From: Linnemannia hyalina
Taxonomy: Eukaryota > Mortierellomycota > Mortierellomycetes > Mortierellales > Mortierellaceae
Length of the DNA stretch: 64,000 bases
NCBI GenBank assembly: GCA_019671135.1
Contig: JAHRHY010000008.1
Location: 372,001-436,000, forward strand
Reading direction: 5' to 3'
The notes beneath the pieces were generated by a model. That model saw nothing but the letters and a program-made list of their open reading frames with translations, did not search any database and was not told the DNA's origin. This document shows positions 23,389 to 37,000 of this stretch, piece by piece (the first letter of the stretch is position 1; each line of letters starts with the position of its first letter). The position numbers and the translations under genes are program-made.

Positions 23389-23608
23389 CTAGCATTGTAA
23401 CGATACCAACTTATGAATAAGAAGTGCAGAGCATGCCTTCATTGTACAGATAACAATAATAAAAAAAAAAAGGGCCGCGAACGATAAGCATTTTGCTTTT
23501 TTTTTTGTACGAACAAAAAAAAATCTGAACATTGGTATTATTTTGTACAACGGATTTGGAAAAGAAAAAGAAAACAACAAACAAATACAAAAAAAAAAAC
23601 CAAGAATA
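23281..23608. repeat. Convergent 3' spacer with an (AC)n microsatellite
   Basis: This spacer separates the stop codons of the orphan gene and Ral-GAP, which converge. It contains about 18 AC dinucleotides at 23350-23386, plus A- and T-runs that may serve as cleavage and polyadenylation sequence for both genes. Confidence 0.75.
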
Positions 23609-26600
23609 TTAACGCTTGCGAGAAGGGTGAGGATGGAGGTGAGTCGAGTACCCAAAGACCTGCTCCATAAACTGCTGGAATGTCCACTTCTCAACCTTGT
23701 GGCGTCTCGCAATCTGTTCAATCGACAACGCTCTCTGTTTGAACGGGTGGACACTGTGCGCTCCATGGTGAAGCAACGCTGCCGAGAAGGACGATACTGC
23801 TGTTGAGGATACCGCATTCGAAGACGATGTTGCCGTCAAGGCAGGGACCGGCAACGATTGGGAGACCACTTGTCCTGACTGCATCTGCTGTTGTGGCTGC
23901 TGCTGTTGTTGCTGCTGTTGCTGCTGCTGTTGTTGCATAGCAGCCTGGAGTTGCAGAGACGAGTTGCTCGTCAGGCTAGCCCCCGCTCCAATACCATGAC
24001 CCGCGGCCACCATCGAAGCCGCAGTGGCACCAGCTCCATTGCCACCGTTGGCATAGGCCCCATTCGCGCCAGGACCGGATCCTCCTCCACTTCCCGACTG
24101 ACTGCCATTACTACCATGCGTGCTTCCAGAGTTGCTGACCAGCGACGATGCTGAGGCTCCATTCGGTCCGTTGCCAACATTGGGTCCCAGAAGGGCTGCC
24201 GATGTGGCCGTGGCGGTTGCCGCCAAGGTCGCCATAATCCCACCCGTGCTGCCAATACCTGCTCCAAGTCCTGTACCACCCGTGAGACTTGACCCACTGC
24301 CGCCACCACCGCCCAAGGGGCTCGATCCTCCAGCGCTACTTCCAGGCGGAACCCCCAAGTTCGACTGATGGTACTGGTGTCCTTGCATGGCCGAGCTGAT
24401 GCCCCCAGAATTCGACCCACTTCCTTGCGTATGATAGATACTCGATCGATGGTGCAACCCTCCAGCTCCAGTCAGGCCTCCTCCTCCAATTCCTCCATTG
24501 CCTATATTAATACTGTTCCCGCTCGCATTCGAAGTCGAGAACCCTGCAGAAGGAGGTGTAGGGGGCAAGGGAGGAGGGGCAGTCGCCAGTCTGGCGGCAT
24601 GGATTGCAGTCTGACGAACCAATCGTCCCAACTGCGACATGGGGACAACCATACTATCGACCAGAGGTCCAAAGACTGGCAGGTTCATGTCTCGAATCAC
24701 CTCGACCGAGACCAGGTTTGCACCCGAGCGAGAAGATGGGCTCTGGGTGATGCCCTCCTCGTCCACTGAGAGCTCCCGGACAGGTGACAGTACAATAATG
24801 ACGTTTCCGAAATCGCCCCCGATAGTGTTGCGGTCGTACGCCCGTGAGTGCTCAGACCACACAATGTGCACATGGTCGTTTCCAACATGGCGTTTCTATA
24901 TTAGAGAAAATGAGTAGATGACAATCAATATTAGTTATTGTGATACAATTAAACCCTCCCCCCCCCCCCCATTAATGAAAAAAATGACCCTTTCAAGTAC
25001 CTTCTTGACTTGGCGGGCGTCATCGGGGTCAGTTGGCATCCTGACGACTTCGTGGAAGAGAACTTCGAGTGTCGAAGAGCTGTAGTACATGGCCGTGCGA
25101 CCATTGGACCCATTGCGCTCAAGTCCGCCCATATATCCTGAATGCTCAGCCAACTCCACCTCCCATCCGAGATCCTGGACAAAGCGATTGTAGGCTGCAC
25201 TGCCCTTGGAGTTGTGCAAGATCGCTTGCTCGCCCTCCTGTCCTGCGGCCACATAAAGCACCGCAATTTTGAATGTCTCGCGTCTAATGGTAATAGAAAG
25301 AAAAAAAAGTGAAATATGAGAAGATGTTCCTTTTCGAACCAGAAATGGAAATCTGCCATTTCAGCACAGCAAGCTTACCCGGACTTCTTGTCCAGACTTT
25401 TCAGGTCCCTCTCAAGCGAGGCAGAGGGATTCAAGAGGACAAAGTTGTGTTCTTGGAATCGGTCAAAGCACAGCAGTCCCAAGTGGCTCAAAAGCAGGCG
25501 GCTATGTTGGTAGCTATCCAAGGGTCGCTCGGCTTCTGGGGGCAACGCCAATTGGAACGCCTTGGCCATGCTGAATGCATCCTCCCTACGCCTGGTCGCC
25601 TCTGTCCCTGCTGCTTCTCGCTGTTGTTGAGAAGGGAAACCGTCTTTCAGCGACCCAGGCAGAGTTGATCCATCTGCCTCCAGTACTCCCCGATCCTCAC
25701 GTCGCATCGCCTCTGCATGAATCTCGTCCAGGTTGTCATGTTTGATTCTTCTGTTGGAGTTTTGCTTCGCCTGCTCATACAGCGCGGCGTGACTGGCGTC
25801 CCTCTCAAAGATCTTTGGCGTGGGTCCATCTGCGTCCTCCGAACCGTTCCAGTTGGAGTTGACGACTAATGACATAAGAGTGTTGGATCCATGGTACTCT
25901 TCCACAGCGTCGTCCTCCTGAATCAAACTCGATCGAAGCTCCACCAGTTTGTCGTACCAGGCACGGGATTGAGGATCAGAGATCCGGGTATAATAGCTCT
26001 CCTCCTGAACATGTCGATCCAGCTCAAAATCGATCGTCGTGCGCCTGTTGAGTCCGTTGTGTCCTAGTCCATGACCGCCGACTTGAGCAGGCGTTCTGGG
26101 CTCAGTTGACAACGCCATCCCATTGTTGAGTTGGTTCAGAGGGGTCTTGCCGTCGAAAAGACAATCCGAATGTTGCTGTCCTACATAGCGCAGTAGTTGG
26201 TCCAGTCGATCGCCTTCTGTTTTCGGAGCAAAGCTGTCCCAGATTAACGCTTCAATTCCTGGAACGGGCGAGGCCGGAACGGTGGTCCCTGCCGGCGTAG
26301 GTACTGCTGGCGGAGTGGCGACACGGGGCTCGTCAAAGCTTTCATCATCTCGAATCTGGATACCCTCGCGCCAAACCAGCTGATTCGCCATCTCTGCCTT
26401 GCGTCGGCGGCTTGAAGTCGATCCGAACCGCTCGCTCACTCTTGAGCCTGTTCTCTGGACCGAGCGAGGTCGGGTGTCTTCCATCTCCAGAAACTCGCGG
26501 TAAAAGATCTCTGAATCCCAGGCATATCGACCAGTTTCATCCCGAAGCACAACTCGTGTCCTGTACGTCCCCTGTCGTGCACACGGAACCTCCTCGACGG

Positions 26601-29600
26601 TAATCAAGATCGATTCGTTCAGCGCAAAGATCCGTTGGTGGTCGTCTGCTCCGGTGACTTTGGGCGAGCTACCATTCATGCTGCCACTGACGCCATCGTT
26701 GGAAGGATCCATGCCCAACGTGACAAGTGCTCGGTCCGACCCTCTGCATGCTGGCGCGTTGTTGAAGAAGTGGACCAGATGTATAAGCGTCGCCTCGGCA
26801 GCCTCTTTGATCGTCTGCTGCTCAATCTCGATGTCGACAACAGGGCCTGTGCTGATCATGATGCGATGATGCTGGTGAATCGATTTGCCGGTGTGTCTGA
26901 AACTGGGTCCTCGCTTCCTGCTAGTACGGAACTGTTGATATTTTTGTTGTTGGGCTTGATGCTGCTGCTGTTGTTGTTGTTTTGCTGCCTGAAGTGCTCG
27001 CTTCCTCTCATTCTCTCCAGTTGCATCTGGTGCCAACAGTAATCCGACCTCAATAAGTTCAAAGACCCATTTCGAAAGCTCAGTCTCCGAAAAGATGCTG
27101 GCTGGGATCACCATCAGCCATTCCACAACACAGCGATAGAATGACGCAATCATAGTCCCTCTCCGCGCATCGCCCTGGAACAGCTTCAAATGTTCCTGCA
27201 GGGCGCTCAGCAGGTGTGACAGAACCATTTCAAGAACAATCTAATCACGCCAAAAGGAAAAAAAAATTGTCAGAATCACCTTTGGTGGGAGGCTATAGCT
27301 TCATTCAACAACGGCAAACATTTTTGTAGTCAACATACCCATCCATTGTCCTCGTGGTCCTGATACATCCCCGCAAGAGTGGTAATCGCCTCTATGGCAC
27401 TTTGAACGATGCTTGCTTCAGTCCAGTAGAGATGATCCAGAACCAACAAGAGCAGTTCGCTCTCTGCTCCAATGTCACAGGTGGCCAGACTAGAGCACCA
27501 CTCGTTGACGACTAACATGCCGGAGAGCTGGATCAGCATGCTGTGTGTATCCCAAAACTTTCCCAATGGCTTAACATAGGCCTCGGCCGAGGTCAAGTCG
27601 AGGACCAGTCGCGTGAAGGTGAGTTTGTACGACAAGAGATCGCTTCCCGAGAGTGGGTTTTGGTGAGAGATGCCTGATGCTGCTGGACTGTTTGGGCGGT
27701 GTTCAAAGTCGTAGAAGAGCATACTGACGGAGCACAGGATGGCGATCGCTTGCTTGCGTATAAAGTGGTTGACGCCGTCCCGCAAATGTCCATCCTTGAG
27801 CAACATCTGTCGAATCGCGTTCAAAAACGGTAGGACAAGGGTATGGCTGCCAGGCAGAGATAGTGTGAACAACCGGCTGCTGTTGGCGAGAATGGAATGT
27901 CCAATCATGGAGTCTTCAATCAATAATCCCTATGAACAGTCGTATGCAAAATTCGGATCAGCGGTCAATTGAGGGTCTCAAAAGGCTTCGCCATTAACAC
28001 CAACGTCAAGCATATCATGAGATTTTACCTGGATGACGCTTTCGTAGAAAAGTCGATAGTATTCTGGATCAAAGTCTTGGTCGAATCGACGACTCATCAT
28101 GCGACAAAGGCCGCCATAGATAGCTGGCAGCCCTAATCCGCCATCGCTTGAGCTTTTGGCGGCTTCAAAGAACCAAGGCGCGAAATCGTAGAGTGGTGGA
28201 ATGGTGGTGGCGTTCAAAGGCTGACTGTTCCTGATTTGGTTCAACAAGTCCCAAATGTCGATCAGACACAGCATCACCTCTGTCTTCACCAGCGGAATCT
28301 AATATTATGCATGTGTTATATTGATTAATCAGGCCTGTTCCAGACATGATGCATGCACATCTTATCATCAGAGTACAAAAAATCACAGATCTGAAACAAC
28401 TGATATATGTACCTGAATAGAATTGGGGTTACCAATGGAGCAGACAATGTTCTTCCAAACCGAAAGGATGTTTTCAGCTGACCGACCCTTCATTGAAATG
28501 TTGACAAATTCTGGCGACGCAAAAATGCCATACTGCGATGAAAGTCGCTCCACGATGGGGTCCAAGTGCAGACTGTCCGGTCCATGGAACGAGAGCGATG
28601 ATGCACGAGACAACTATCCATTTAAATCGAGATGCAGTTAGCATAGGTTTTCAGAACAGCATCGAACCAAAGCTGAGGGTGTGAAATCAAGGTACCTTCT
28701 CGTCGTTGCCCTCTGTGGCCTCAGCAAGTGCCGAAATATGTGATCCGATGTAGTCAGAAGGCTCATCATCGTCAAGTTCTCCAACATCGATCCTCAAGTT
28801 GGAATGGTGTTCTCGCGCCGGGTCCCGACCCGGAAGGAAGCCTATGTGTCCCAGCAACGAAGGGTTATACACATTCGTTCCGGCCAAGTTCGAGTTTGAG
28901 CCGGTCTGCTTCGCCGGATCATAATGCACGCTATTGGCGCGTCGGGACCGCTCTCCTGCCAATGGGTATGTCTGATGAGGATAATTAATTCCTTGGGTCG
29001 ACAGCAGCTCTCCACCAATCGAGTGGCGCATTGGAGACTCTGCTTTGGAGGTGAGGTAGCGAGAATGCCGAAATTTTTCAGACATCTTTCGTCCATGCCG
29101 TGAGGTTGATGGCTGAGAGGGCCGTGATACAGGTGCATCCAAGTCGACTTGAAAGACTTCATGACCGAGAACATGAGTCAAACGAGTTGACCAACGCTGT
29201 GGAAGAACATAAACGAGGAGTTAGAAACATCAGCCTTTAGGTTGCTACTGAGCGTTCGCATTCCATTTTAGCTCAAGTTTAACTTACGATCCATTGGGCA
29301 ATCACTTGTGGCCATCGCAGACAATCGACCATTGTCTTTCTCAACGCAATCCATTGGGAGTCGGACACGCTCGGGCATCTCGAATAGGCGCAAAGAACCG
29401 TCTATATGTCGCAGTCGATTGAAGGATAAATAAGACGATGTTCTCCACTTGTTTCATAACAATGAAGAATCATTATCTATATATATATATAAATAAAAAA
29501 CTCATAATTACCTCAACAACGTTGGAAGCCAGTTCGTCGGCAAAAGAAGCAGGCATAGGTGAAGTGAGTCGGTCCTGGAGATTCATGACGCGACGGAGAA

Positions 29601-32600
29601 TCTGCAAAAGGCTGCTTAATAGAACTTCCCAACTCCTGGTATCCATCTCAATCTGACCGCGCGCCATGATCGCCCTGAAGAGGCCAAGGATGTCCTTGTA
29701 CTGATGATAAAGCGCCTCCATGTCCAACTTGGTCTGATTTCCAATCGATCCCAAAGCCTCCGAGGATGAGTTGGAGCCGTGGTCGTAGAAAGTAAAAGCG
29801 GTTTCGGCAAAGACATTGGTCAGGAGCTGGAAGTAGCGTTGCAAGAAGGAGTTGGCGTTTGAGTAAGGCTCTGACTGAGATCCAGGCTGAGGTCCTGGTT
29901 GGTCGCCGAGAGAAGCCAAGGAGGATGTCGAGGGTCCATGTGTTCTGTTGGATGAGCTTCGGAGGAACACTGGGCGCTCCTCCTCATTGCTGAGACACCA
30001 CACTCCGACAATATGGACCGCGCCACGGACAATGTCCTTGTACTGTGGGTGACTCGGTGGCAGAGAGAGTCCTTGGCGAACAATTTCGTGCATTATCTCC
30101 CGATTGACCTCTGACGAGTAGACGATGGACTTGAGGATGGGTGTTGCGGGTGAAGTATGGGTCTGGGGCGAGTTGATCTCGTTGCTGTCCAGACAGTACT
30201 GGATCACAAAACCGATAATAGTCCTCAGAATTGTGGGTGGACAAGTCTTGTATCCGAAATCTAAAGCCAACACAAAACATAGATGAGCCTCGGTCAGACA
30301 AGATTTCTTACGCCACCAAACTGTATGACACATTTGATAATATGCACATGGAGTAACCTTTGGGTTCGTCGCGAAGCAGTTGGAGGCTACGGGCGCACTC
30401 TGGGAAAACCTTGACGAGGTAGTATTTCTTGATGATATCGAACATGAACCTCGCTGCCGCCATTCCCGCATCAATTCCAAACCCCACTGCAATCCCGTCG
30501 CCAATTTCGCCGTCGGCCTGGATGGGGTGGTGCGAGTTGATCGACTCAAGTTCTCCTGCTGGCGGGGTCGAACCGGCGGCAACGTAAGCCATGCGGACAA
30601 TATTCGCCAAAAAGATTTGGAACAGCCGGATACTATCCTGAAAAGTAGGGGGTGCAGGGTTGGGGCAAATAGGAGGTCCATCCGCTAATGTAACATTGGA
30701 TGTCATGATGATTGACGGTTAATTTCGCGCGAAATTACCATGCACACAAACACAAACACAAACAAAAAACAACTGAATCGCGTGAGATGCTTACAAAGCA
30801 TGAGCTCTTGGTTCAGGTTCACATGGACCATATCCAGGTATTGAGAGACATGTTTGGCGCTTCTGCGTCCGGTGCTTCCGTTACTCATTGGCGGTAGCCT
30901 TGTCTGTGACGAGCTCGCGTGATCGATAGATAGGTCTTCGCCGTCATACATGAACAGGTCGAGGGAGATGGCGTTTGAGAACAGGTACATTGCCTCTGGG
31001 TATTCGACAGTCTGGTCATTGACCCAGAGAAGCAGGAGGCGGAATCCAAATATGCGAATCCTGGGGTGGTTCTTGTGACCCAGCACCTGTGCAAGCATAT
31101 TTGCTGATGCGGGATGGATGACATGTAACAGAGGAGATCGCAGGTTAGCCATCGGAGGAAAGGCAAAACAAAAACAAAAATGTGAGGGGGTGAGGTCTCC
31201 CCTTGTGGGTGAACATGTTGTGTGTAATGGCTGTTGTTGTGACACGGGAGAAACTTACCGATGGCGCGTCTGTGCCAACCATTCTTCATCCTGTCGGGCA
31301 GGTAGAGGAAGATCAGGCGGAGCAGGAGCAATGTTTTTTGGATGGCGAGGACTTCCTTGCTCTGGAGGGCATTGTTGCGGTCAGGCTTCTGCTTAAACTT
31401 CTCGATCTGGTGCCAGAACGAGTCGTGGGTGACAGCAAAGACCTGATCGGCATGTTCCTGAAAGAACTTTGCCTGATCAAACTCGAACGTAACATCTATC
31501 AGTCAGTGTACATGGATAAGATATGACATGATCAGACCCTCAATCCTTCCCCACTCTAATCACAGATCGCCAATTAACATCAAAGCGGTTTCAGTCCTCC
31601 ATACCTAAAAATGCCCAGAGCGATGCCGCACGCGCTTTGGCCTTTGCTTTCTCATCCATAAACACTTTAGCCTTCTTGAGCGCCTTCTCGATCGAGGACG
31701 ATCCACCAACGATGCTGCCCTTCCCAGTGAGCTCCTTGTGGTGGCCTCCCTCGTGGGCGTCCCGCAATTGACTGCCTGTCGACCCTGTCCCAAAGTGCGA
31801 GGCAAGTCCAGTGTGGAAGGCAGTGGCAGTGTGCGGCGGTGTGTCGAACGATCCATAGCCAGACTCTTCAGGGACATGGCTGATATGCGCAGGAAGCGTC
31901 TTTCTCGTCCGACCTGAAGACCGTGGTGAGCTGAAGGAGGCGATTTTGCTGAAATTACTCTCAAACGTCGATGTGTGGTGGCCAGACCCTCCCGAAGGCC
32001 CTACCGAGGACAGGCGTTCCTGACTGGCAGAGTACAGTCCCTCGTTTGTCGCGTGCAGTGATCCTGGGCTGACATAAGAAGACCCAGAGATAGAGTAAGG
32101 GAAGGTCTTGTAACTGTCCGGAGTCGAGGGCAGGTCGACAGCAGTCGATTTGCGCCTGGACGAGAGCAGGGGCGAAAAGGCCTGACTGAAGCGAGCTGCC
32201 GCGGTTGTTGCAAGGCTTGATGTGGACGAGGAGGAAGAGGCGTGAGTTGGTGCCAAGGGTGGACCAAGAGGAGAGTAGGTTGAATAAGTGTTATTATGAT
32301 TAGGGTAGGTTGGAGTTGAATGTGAGTGGGTATTGAGGTGCGAAATATTAGGATTGGTGTGTCCGTTGTTGTTGTTGTTGTTGTTGTTGTTGCCATTATT
32401 GCTGTTGCTATAATTGTAATTGTTGTTGCTGTTGCTACTGGCGATATTATTGTAGTTGGCATAGCCATTGGAGTGGCTGGTCGTGGTGATAGTGGAACTG
32501 CTGCTGCTGGTGGGGATGGAGACAGTGCTGCTGTTGAGGTTTGTTGTTGTGTGGGTGGTATGGGCTGAGCTGGCGGTGGAGTGGGTGGTGAGGATGGTGC

Positions 32601-32844
32601 TGATAGTGTTGAATGAGTCGGACGAGGGCAAGTAGCCCGTGGAGGAAGCGACGGCGACGGCGTGCGACGACTGGGACTCGGGCTGGAAATGGGACCGCGA
32701 GGAGAAGGGGTCGGTGACTATGGCGTTGGGGTCGGCGGGGTCGAGGATGGGCGAGAGCGAGTCGAGTTCCTGGCTGGGACGCAAGGGCCGGACATGGTCA
32801 AAGTCGTCAAAGGGATGCGGGCTGGACATGCCGTCGGGGTCCAT
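23609..32844 (-). CDS. Ral GTPase-activating protein, alpha-subunit type (Rap/Ran-GAP domain)
   Basis: A 2656-aa protein in 13 exons, minus strand: 31605-32844, 31259-31495, 30795-31103, 30358-30684, 29512-30260, 29288-29401, 28696-29196, 28413-28613, 28029-28298, 27339-27929, 25379-27240, 25001-25283, 23609-24895. The phase closes throughout. It matches animal RALGAPA, the catalytic subunit that switches off Ral-like GTPases. Exon 1 is a Ser/Asn-rich disordered head. Exons 2-3 carry the conserved N-terminal helical part ([24 protein letters not shown]; [13 protein letters not shown]). The GAP domain (about 2130-2330) contains [12 protein letters not shown], then [14 protein letters not shown] with the catalytic Asn thumb at about 2234, then [11 protein letters not shown]. 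The long tail is Gly/Ser- and Gln-rich, ending in a basic peptide. A RALGAPB-like partner would be expected elsewhere. TSC2 is the nearest alternative, but the N-terminal match favours RALGAPA. Confidence 0.9.
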
Positions 32845-34039
32845 TGCTGGAGAAGAGGGGTGGGGGAGATACTCGCTCGCTCGAGAACCGTTAGGGTCAA
32901 GAACAGCTTGCTTGTGGATGCTGTGGTTTAGGCTGTCTTGGTGTTGTTGCTGTTATGAATAGGGATGTGTGTGGGTGTATGGGTGTAGATGTGAAAGTGG
33001 TGGAATGGATGTATGAGTGGGGTGTGAAAAAGGAGGTTTCGTAGGTAGTACGTGTCGTGAGACTCTGTTCGTTGTACTCGTGTCGACAGAAAGAGAGAAT
33101 AGGAAGAAGAATAAAAAGAAGAGGACGTTGAAGGGGAAGGTGTGATGAAAGGACAGAGTGGGGGATGGGATAATAGATGAAGAAAGGGACAACAACAAGA
33201 ACAACAAGCACCGTACTGTACAAACGCTGGAAGGAAAAAAAGGATGCAACACCCACAGAATCCAACGAGGGGAAAAATGAAGTCCTTGCTTGCAAGTCAC
33301 AGCAGTTTTGGTCGTGTTGCATAGGTCTGGCTATCAGTATTGAAAAGACTCCAGACACCATGACATTTTGGCCTCGTCCTTGTCTACTATTACCCGGACG
33401 TTGTTTGCCTGCCGATCAGGCTGTAAGGTGTTCATGGTGTGAGAATTGGCGAGGATGCGCCACTGCTCAATGGATCAGACATCTCGAGCAAACTATCTTG
33501 CCTGTCTGTTTGTCTACTGTGCAATTGTAGATATTGATAGAGAGGGACATGGTTTTACTTTTCGACCACCATCCCCACGTGACTTGCACCACCCTCGGTT
33601 CCTCTGCCCGCCTACCAGTTTCTTTTTTGCTGTTTTGTCTCTGTCGCCTCTCCTCTCCTTCCCTCTCTTTTCCTTCTTTCCCTTCAGTCGACATCCATCC
33701 CATTCACTCACTCACTAACGCACGAACGCTTTCACACCCACACTCTCACCCTCACTTTACGTATACACTCACGCCTTCATCCATTCCCCTTTCCCTTTTC
33801 CTCTTTCATCATCACCTACCTCCCCCTCTCCTTCAACTTCAACACCAACCCTCATCCTTCACTCACAACACTTCTCCTTGACTTCCCTCTGCCTTTCACC
33901 TGCCCCCCTCCTGACATTTCCCTTTTCTCTTTATTCACGTTAATCCACGCTCAACCGTCGCATTGGCCACACAAACAGCCGACATCATTAAACACACATC
34001 CCTCAGCCTTTCTCGCCACCCACTCTCTTCTTTGACGCC
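32845..34039. promoter_or_regulatory. Divergent promoter region, Ral-GAP and Syp1
   Basis: This spacer lies between two head-to-head genes and must hold both promoters. The right half (about 33600-33960) is strongly pyrimidine-rich on the plus strand, as in other leaders of this window. No clear TATA box was found for either gene. Confidence 0.55.
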
Positions 34040-37000
34040 ATGGTCTACGCAGAGGCCTTCTTGGTAAAGAACCCTTTCAAATCGTACTCTTTCTCCAACG
34101 CATTCAACGGACCAACAACATCGCAACCACTTCGCCAAAAGCAACTCAACCACCCCCTGACGAACCTATCGTCCACCAACAACCCCAGATTCATTGCTTT
34201 TCCTTCCTTTTCTCTTTTTCGACGTTCCGATATACTCTCCAACCATTCCGACGCCACAATACCCCCCCACACAACTTTTATCACACTTTTCGACCACAAC
34301 GACGGAAGACAACGTTTCAATTGACCACTGTCGTTCTCTTTCCTTTCATATTGTAATCGCTCAATATATATATAGACCGAGCGACCACAGGATGGTCTGG
34401 ATGCAGTCCAATCGCGCCTTAGAAAGGGCAGGTTGCTTCATGAACAACTTGCCAACTATTACAAAGAGCGGTAGGTTGACCGACCCTGATAACTGGTCAT
34501 TCTAATTCGCCCGAGACTCTTTGTGAAGAAAAAAACAAGTGTTTCACGTCTGTGATACGGAAAAGAAAAAAAAAGAAAAGGGCATTATGGATTCAAGGAC
34601 AAGAAACAACTGGAGTGGAGCAGGTTCCCAGAGCCAGGATACAATTTGACAGGCAGACAGAGCATGGGGCGTGTGTGTGTTGGGTTCCAATTCCTATTCT
34701 GCCGCTGCTTCTGCTGCAACTCGAACTAATCAACTATGGCTCTCGTTATTTTCTGTTCTCATCATTTCATTGCAATCTTGTTTGCTCGCGTTGCACAACG
34801 TATCTTAGTGCACACATCGAGGACATGTACGCCAAAAGCATCACCAAAGCATTCCAGAAACACTTTGTTACCGATCCTCAGGCACTTGGGTATGTTTGTC
34901 CGTCCGTCATTGTCTTAAAATGGATTTGATTACTATTGTGCATTGAAAGTGGTTATGAAATGTATTGGAAATCTCGAGCCATCTTTGCCACCGACGACAA
35001 TGCTTATGCCATCTTTTTTCTTTTGATTGTCTCCTCTGATCGATTTTTTTTTCTTGACTCAGCACATTTACCGCTCCTTGGGAAAAGCTGAACACCGAAA
35101 CAGTAGAGCTCGCAACTCGCCATGGTCAATACTCCTTGAGGATTTCTAACGAGATTGAGCGGCCGATGAGAGACTTTGCCAAAAACAATCCCGAGTGGCA
35201 AAACATTGCCCTGGTAAGACCCTCTTCTCCATGCCCATGCCCCAAGTTTGACTCGTTTATTTCCGCTTTTCGCGGAAAGAGAGATGCACGCACTATTTCG
35301 GATCTGGGTTAGCGTCATCGGCCCCTGGCATACATTATATTCGGACTTGAGTGATGTGGTCTGTCATTAACTTTAATTCTTTGGAATCTTTTCCTGCTTT
35401 ATTTAAATGCAAATGTATTAGGCAGAGACAAACTGCAATCGGATCGCAAAAGAGTATGACGAGAAGCAGCTCAAGGTCACAAAGTACACCAAGGCTGTGG
35501 AGAAGGTCTCGGGAAAGAAGGCCGAAGTAGCAGGTATAACGAACAAACAGCTACAGCTACAAAACAAAAAATGCTCTTTATTCTCTTGTGTTCTTTCCCT
35601 CGTGTTCTTCTTTCCCTCACATTTCCATCCATAACAACGGACAAGCCAACCCATGTCAAACGCAAAAGAGTTGTCCGCGCCATGATTTTCCCTCCTTTTT
35701 TTTATATTTTTCGTCAACAGAAAACTATTTTAACACTATGGATTTTGTGTGATATTTTCTTTTATGTCTTGTGAGCATTTTGGTTGGGTCTTCACTTGAC
35801 AAAACGAAATGAGCATTTCAACCCCTTGTTTACATATCTTATCATACGCTCTCTGCTCTGACCGCCTCGATTTTCGCTCTGTTCTGCTTTCTTTGTTCCT
35901 GAACGGAAAAAAAACAACTTAATTAGAACAAAAGCTGATGGAATACACGAAACAACTCGAAAACACAAGGACCGCGTGGCGACTTGAAGGCCCTGTCATC
36001 TTGCATGTAAGTGAACGACCATGATTATCTCCTGTGTTTGGCATGTAGATAAAAAATAAGGATTGTGCGCTTCAACTTATACAAACACACTCCTCTTCTA
36101 CTTAGAAATACCAAAACCTCGATCAGAGCCGCCTCGATCATATGAAGCAGATGCTAGCTGTTTTCGAGGCGTTACAAACAGAGACGGCGCTTCAGATCGC
36201 AGAGGTACATACACTTGTCAGGACACGCACATTTAATTTTTCAAACAACATATCATCCGACTCACAAATGAATCTTTCTTGGTTTTGGCGATGCGTAGTT
36301 ATCGGGCCGCACTTCCTCGTCAGCAGCGGAATTCGACTCTCTCATGGATATGGAACTCTTTGCATCCGAACTGTCGATCAACTTGAACGGTATGCAATTG
36401 AAAACAGGTCGTCATTGTTCAAGGATGTTCGTAAGAAGGAAGGACGACTCGCTCTTGATCTTAGCTGACCTATCCTCTTGATACTCCACTTTAGCTCTCG
36501 AGCCACATGATGGCGCGTCCATCGTGTCTGGGATCTCTCATCCAAGCAACGGCGACAGTACGTATCTGATCATCGTGCTTTTTTTGCTATGTGATCCATC
36601 AATGAGGATCGTCGACGCAGCGCACTAACAAGCCCTAAAACACTTCCTCTTATTTTATAACAGCAGTTGGAAGTCTGGACGGTCGGAAATCCAATGGAGC
36701 TCACAAGCGGGCCATGACAGGAAGCAGTCAGTTGAGCAACATTTCGTATTCGACAGAACGCTCAGCTGCGCAGTCCAAGGCGGGAAGCGTGGATCAGGCG
36801 AGACCTGTGGAAACCCTGGACCATGCCCGCTCAGCGTCCAGTGTACTAGGAAGCGCGATCGACGTTGTAAGTGCATTTCAGGAACAATGTTATATATTTG
36901 GTGGCGTTTGCTGGAACGATCAGCAACCAGAGCCTAATGGCCCTCAACAATATCATTCAATTCAATAGCCAACGAACCACGTGGATGCGGACGGATTCTC

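Noticed and set aside
23971..24420. 149-aa frame overlapping the Ral-GAP tail
   Set aside because: It is a shifted reading of the Gly/Ser-rich last exon, which continues in phase from the GAP domain.
24120..24769. Plus-strand frames opposite the Ral-GAP last exon
   Set aside because: Antisense shadows of a GC-rich low-complexity exon.
32326..32568. Val/Ile-rich frame opposite Ral-GAP exon 1
   Set aside because: It is the antisense reading of the AAC/ACA-rich Asn/Thr repeat in the real exon.
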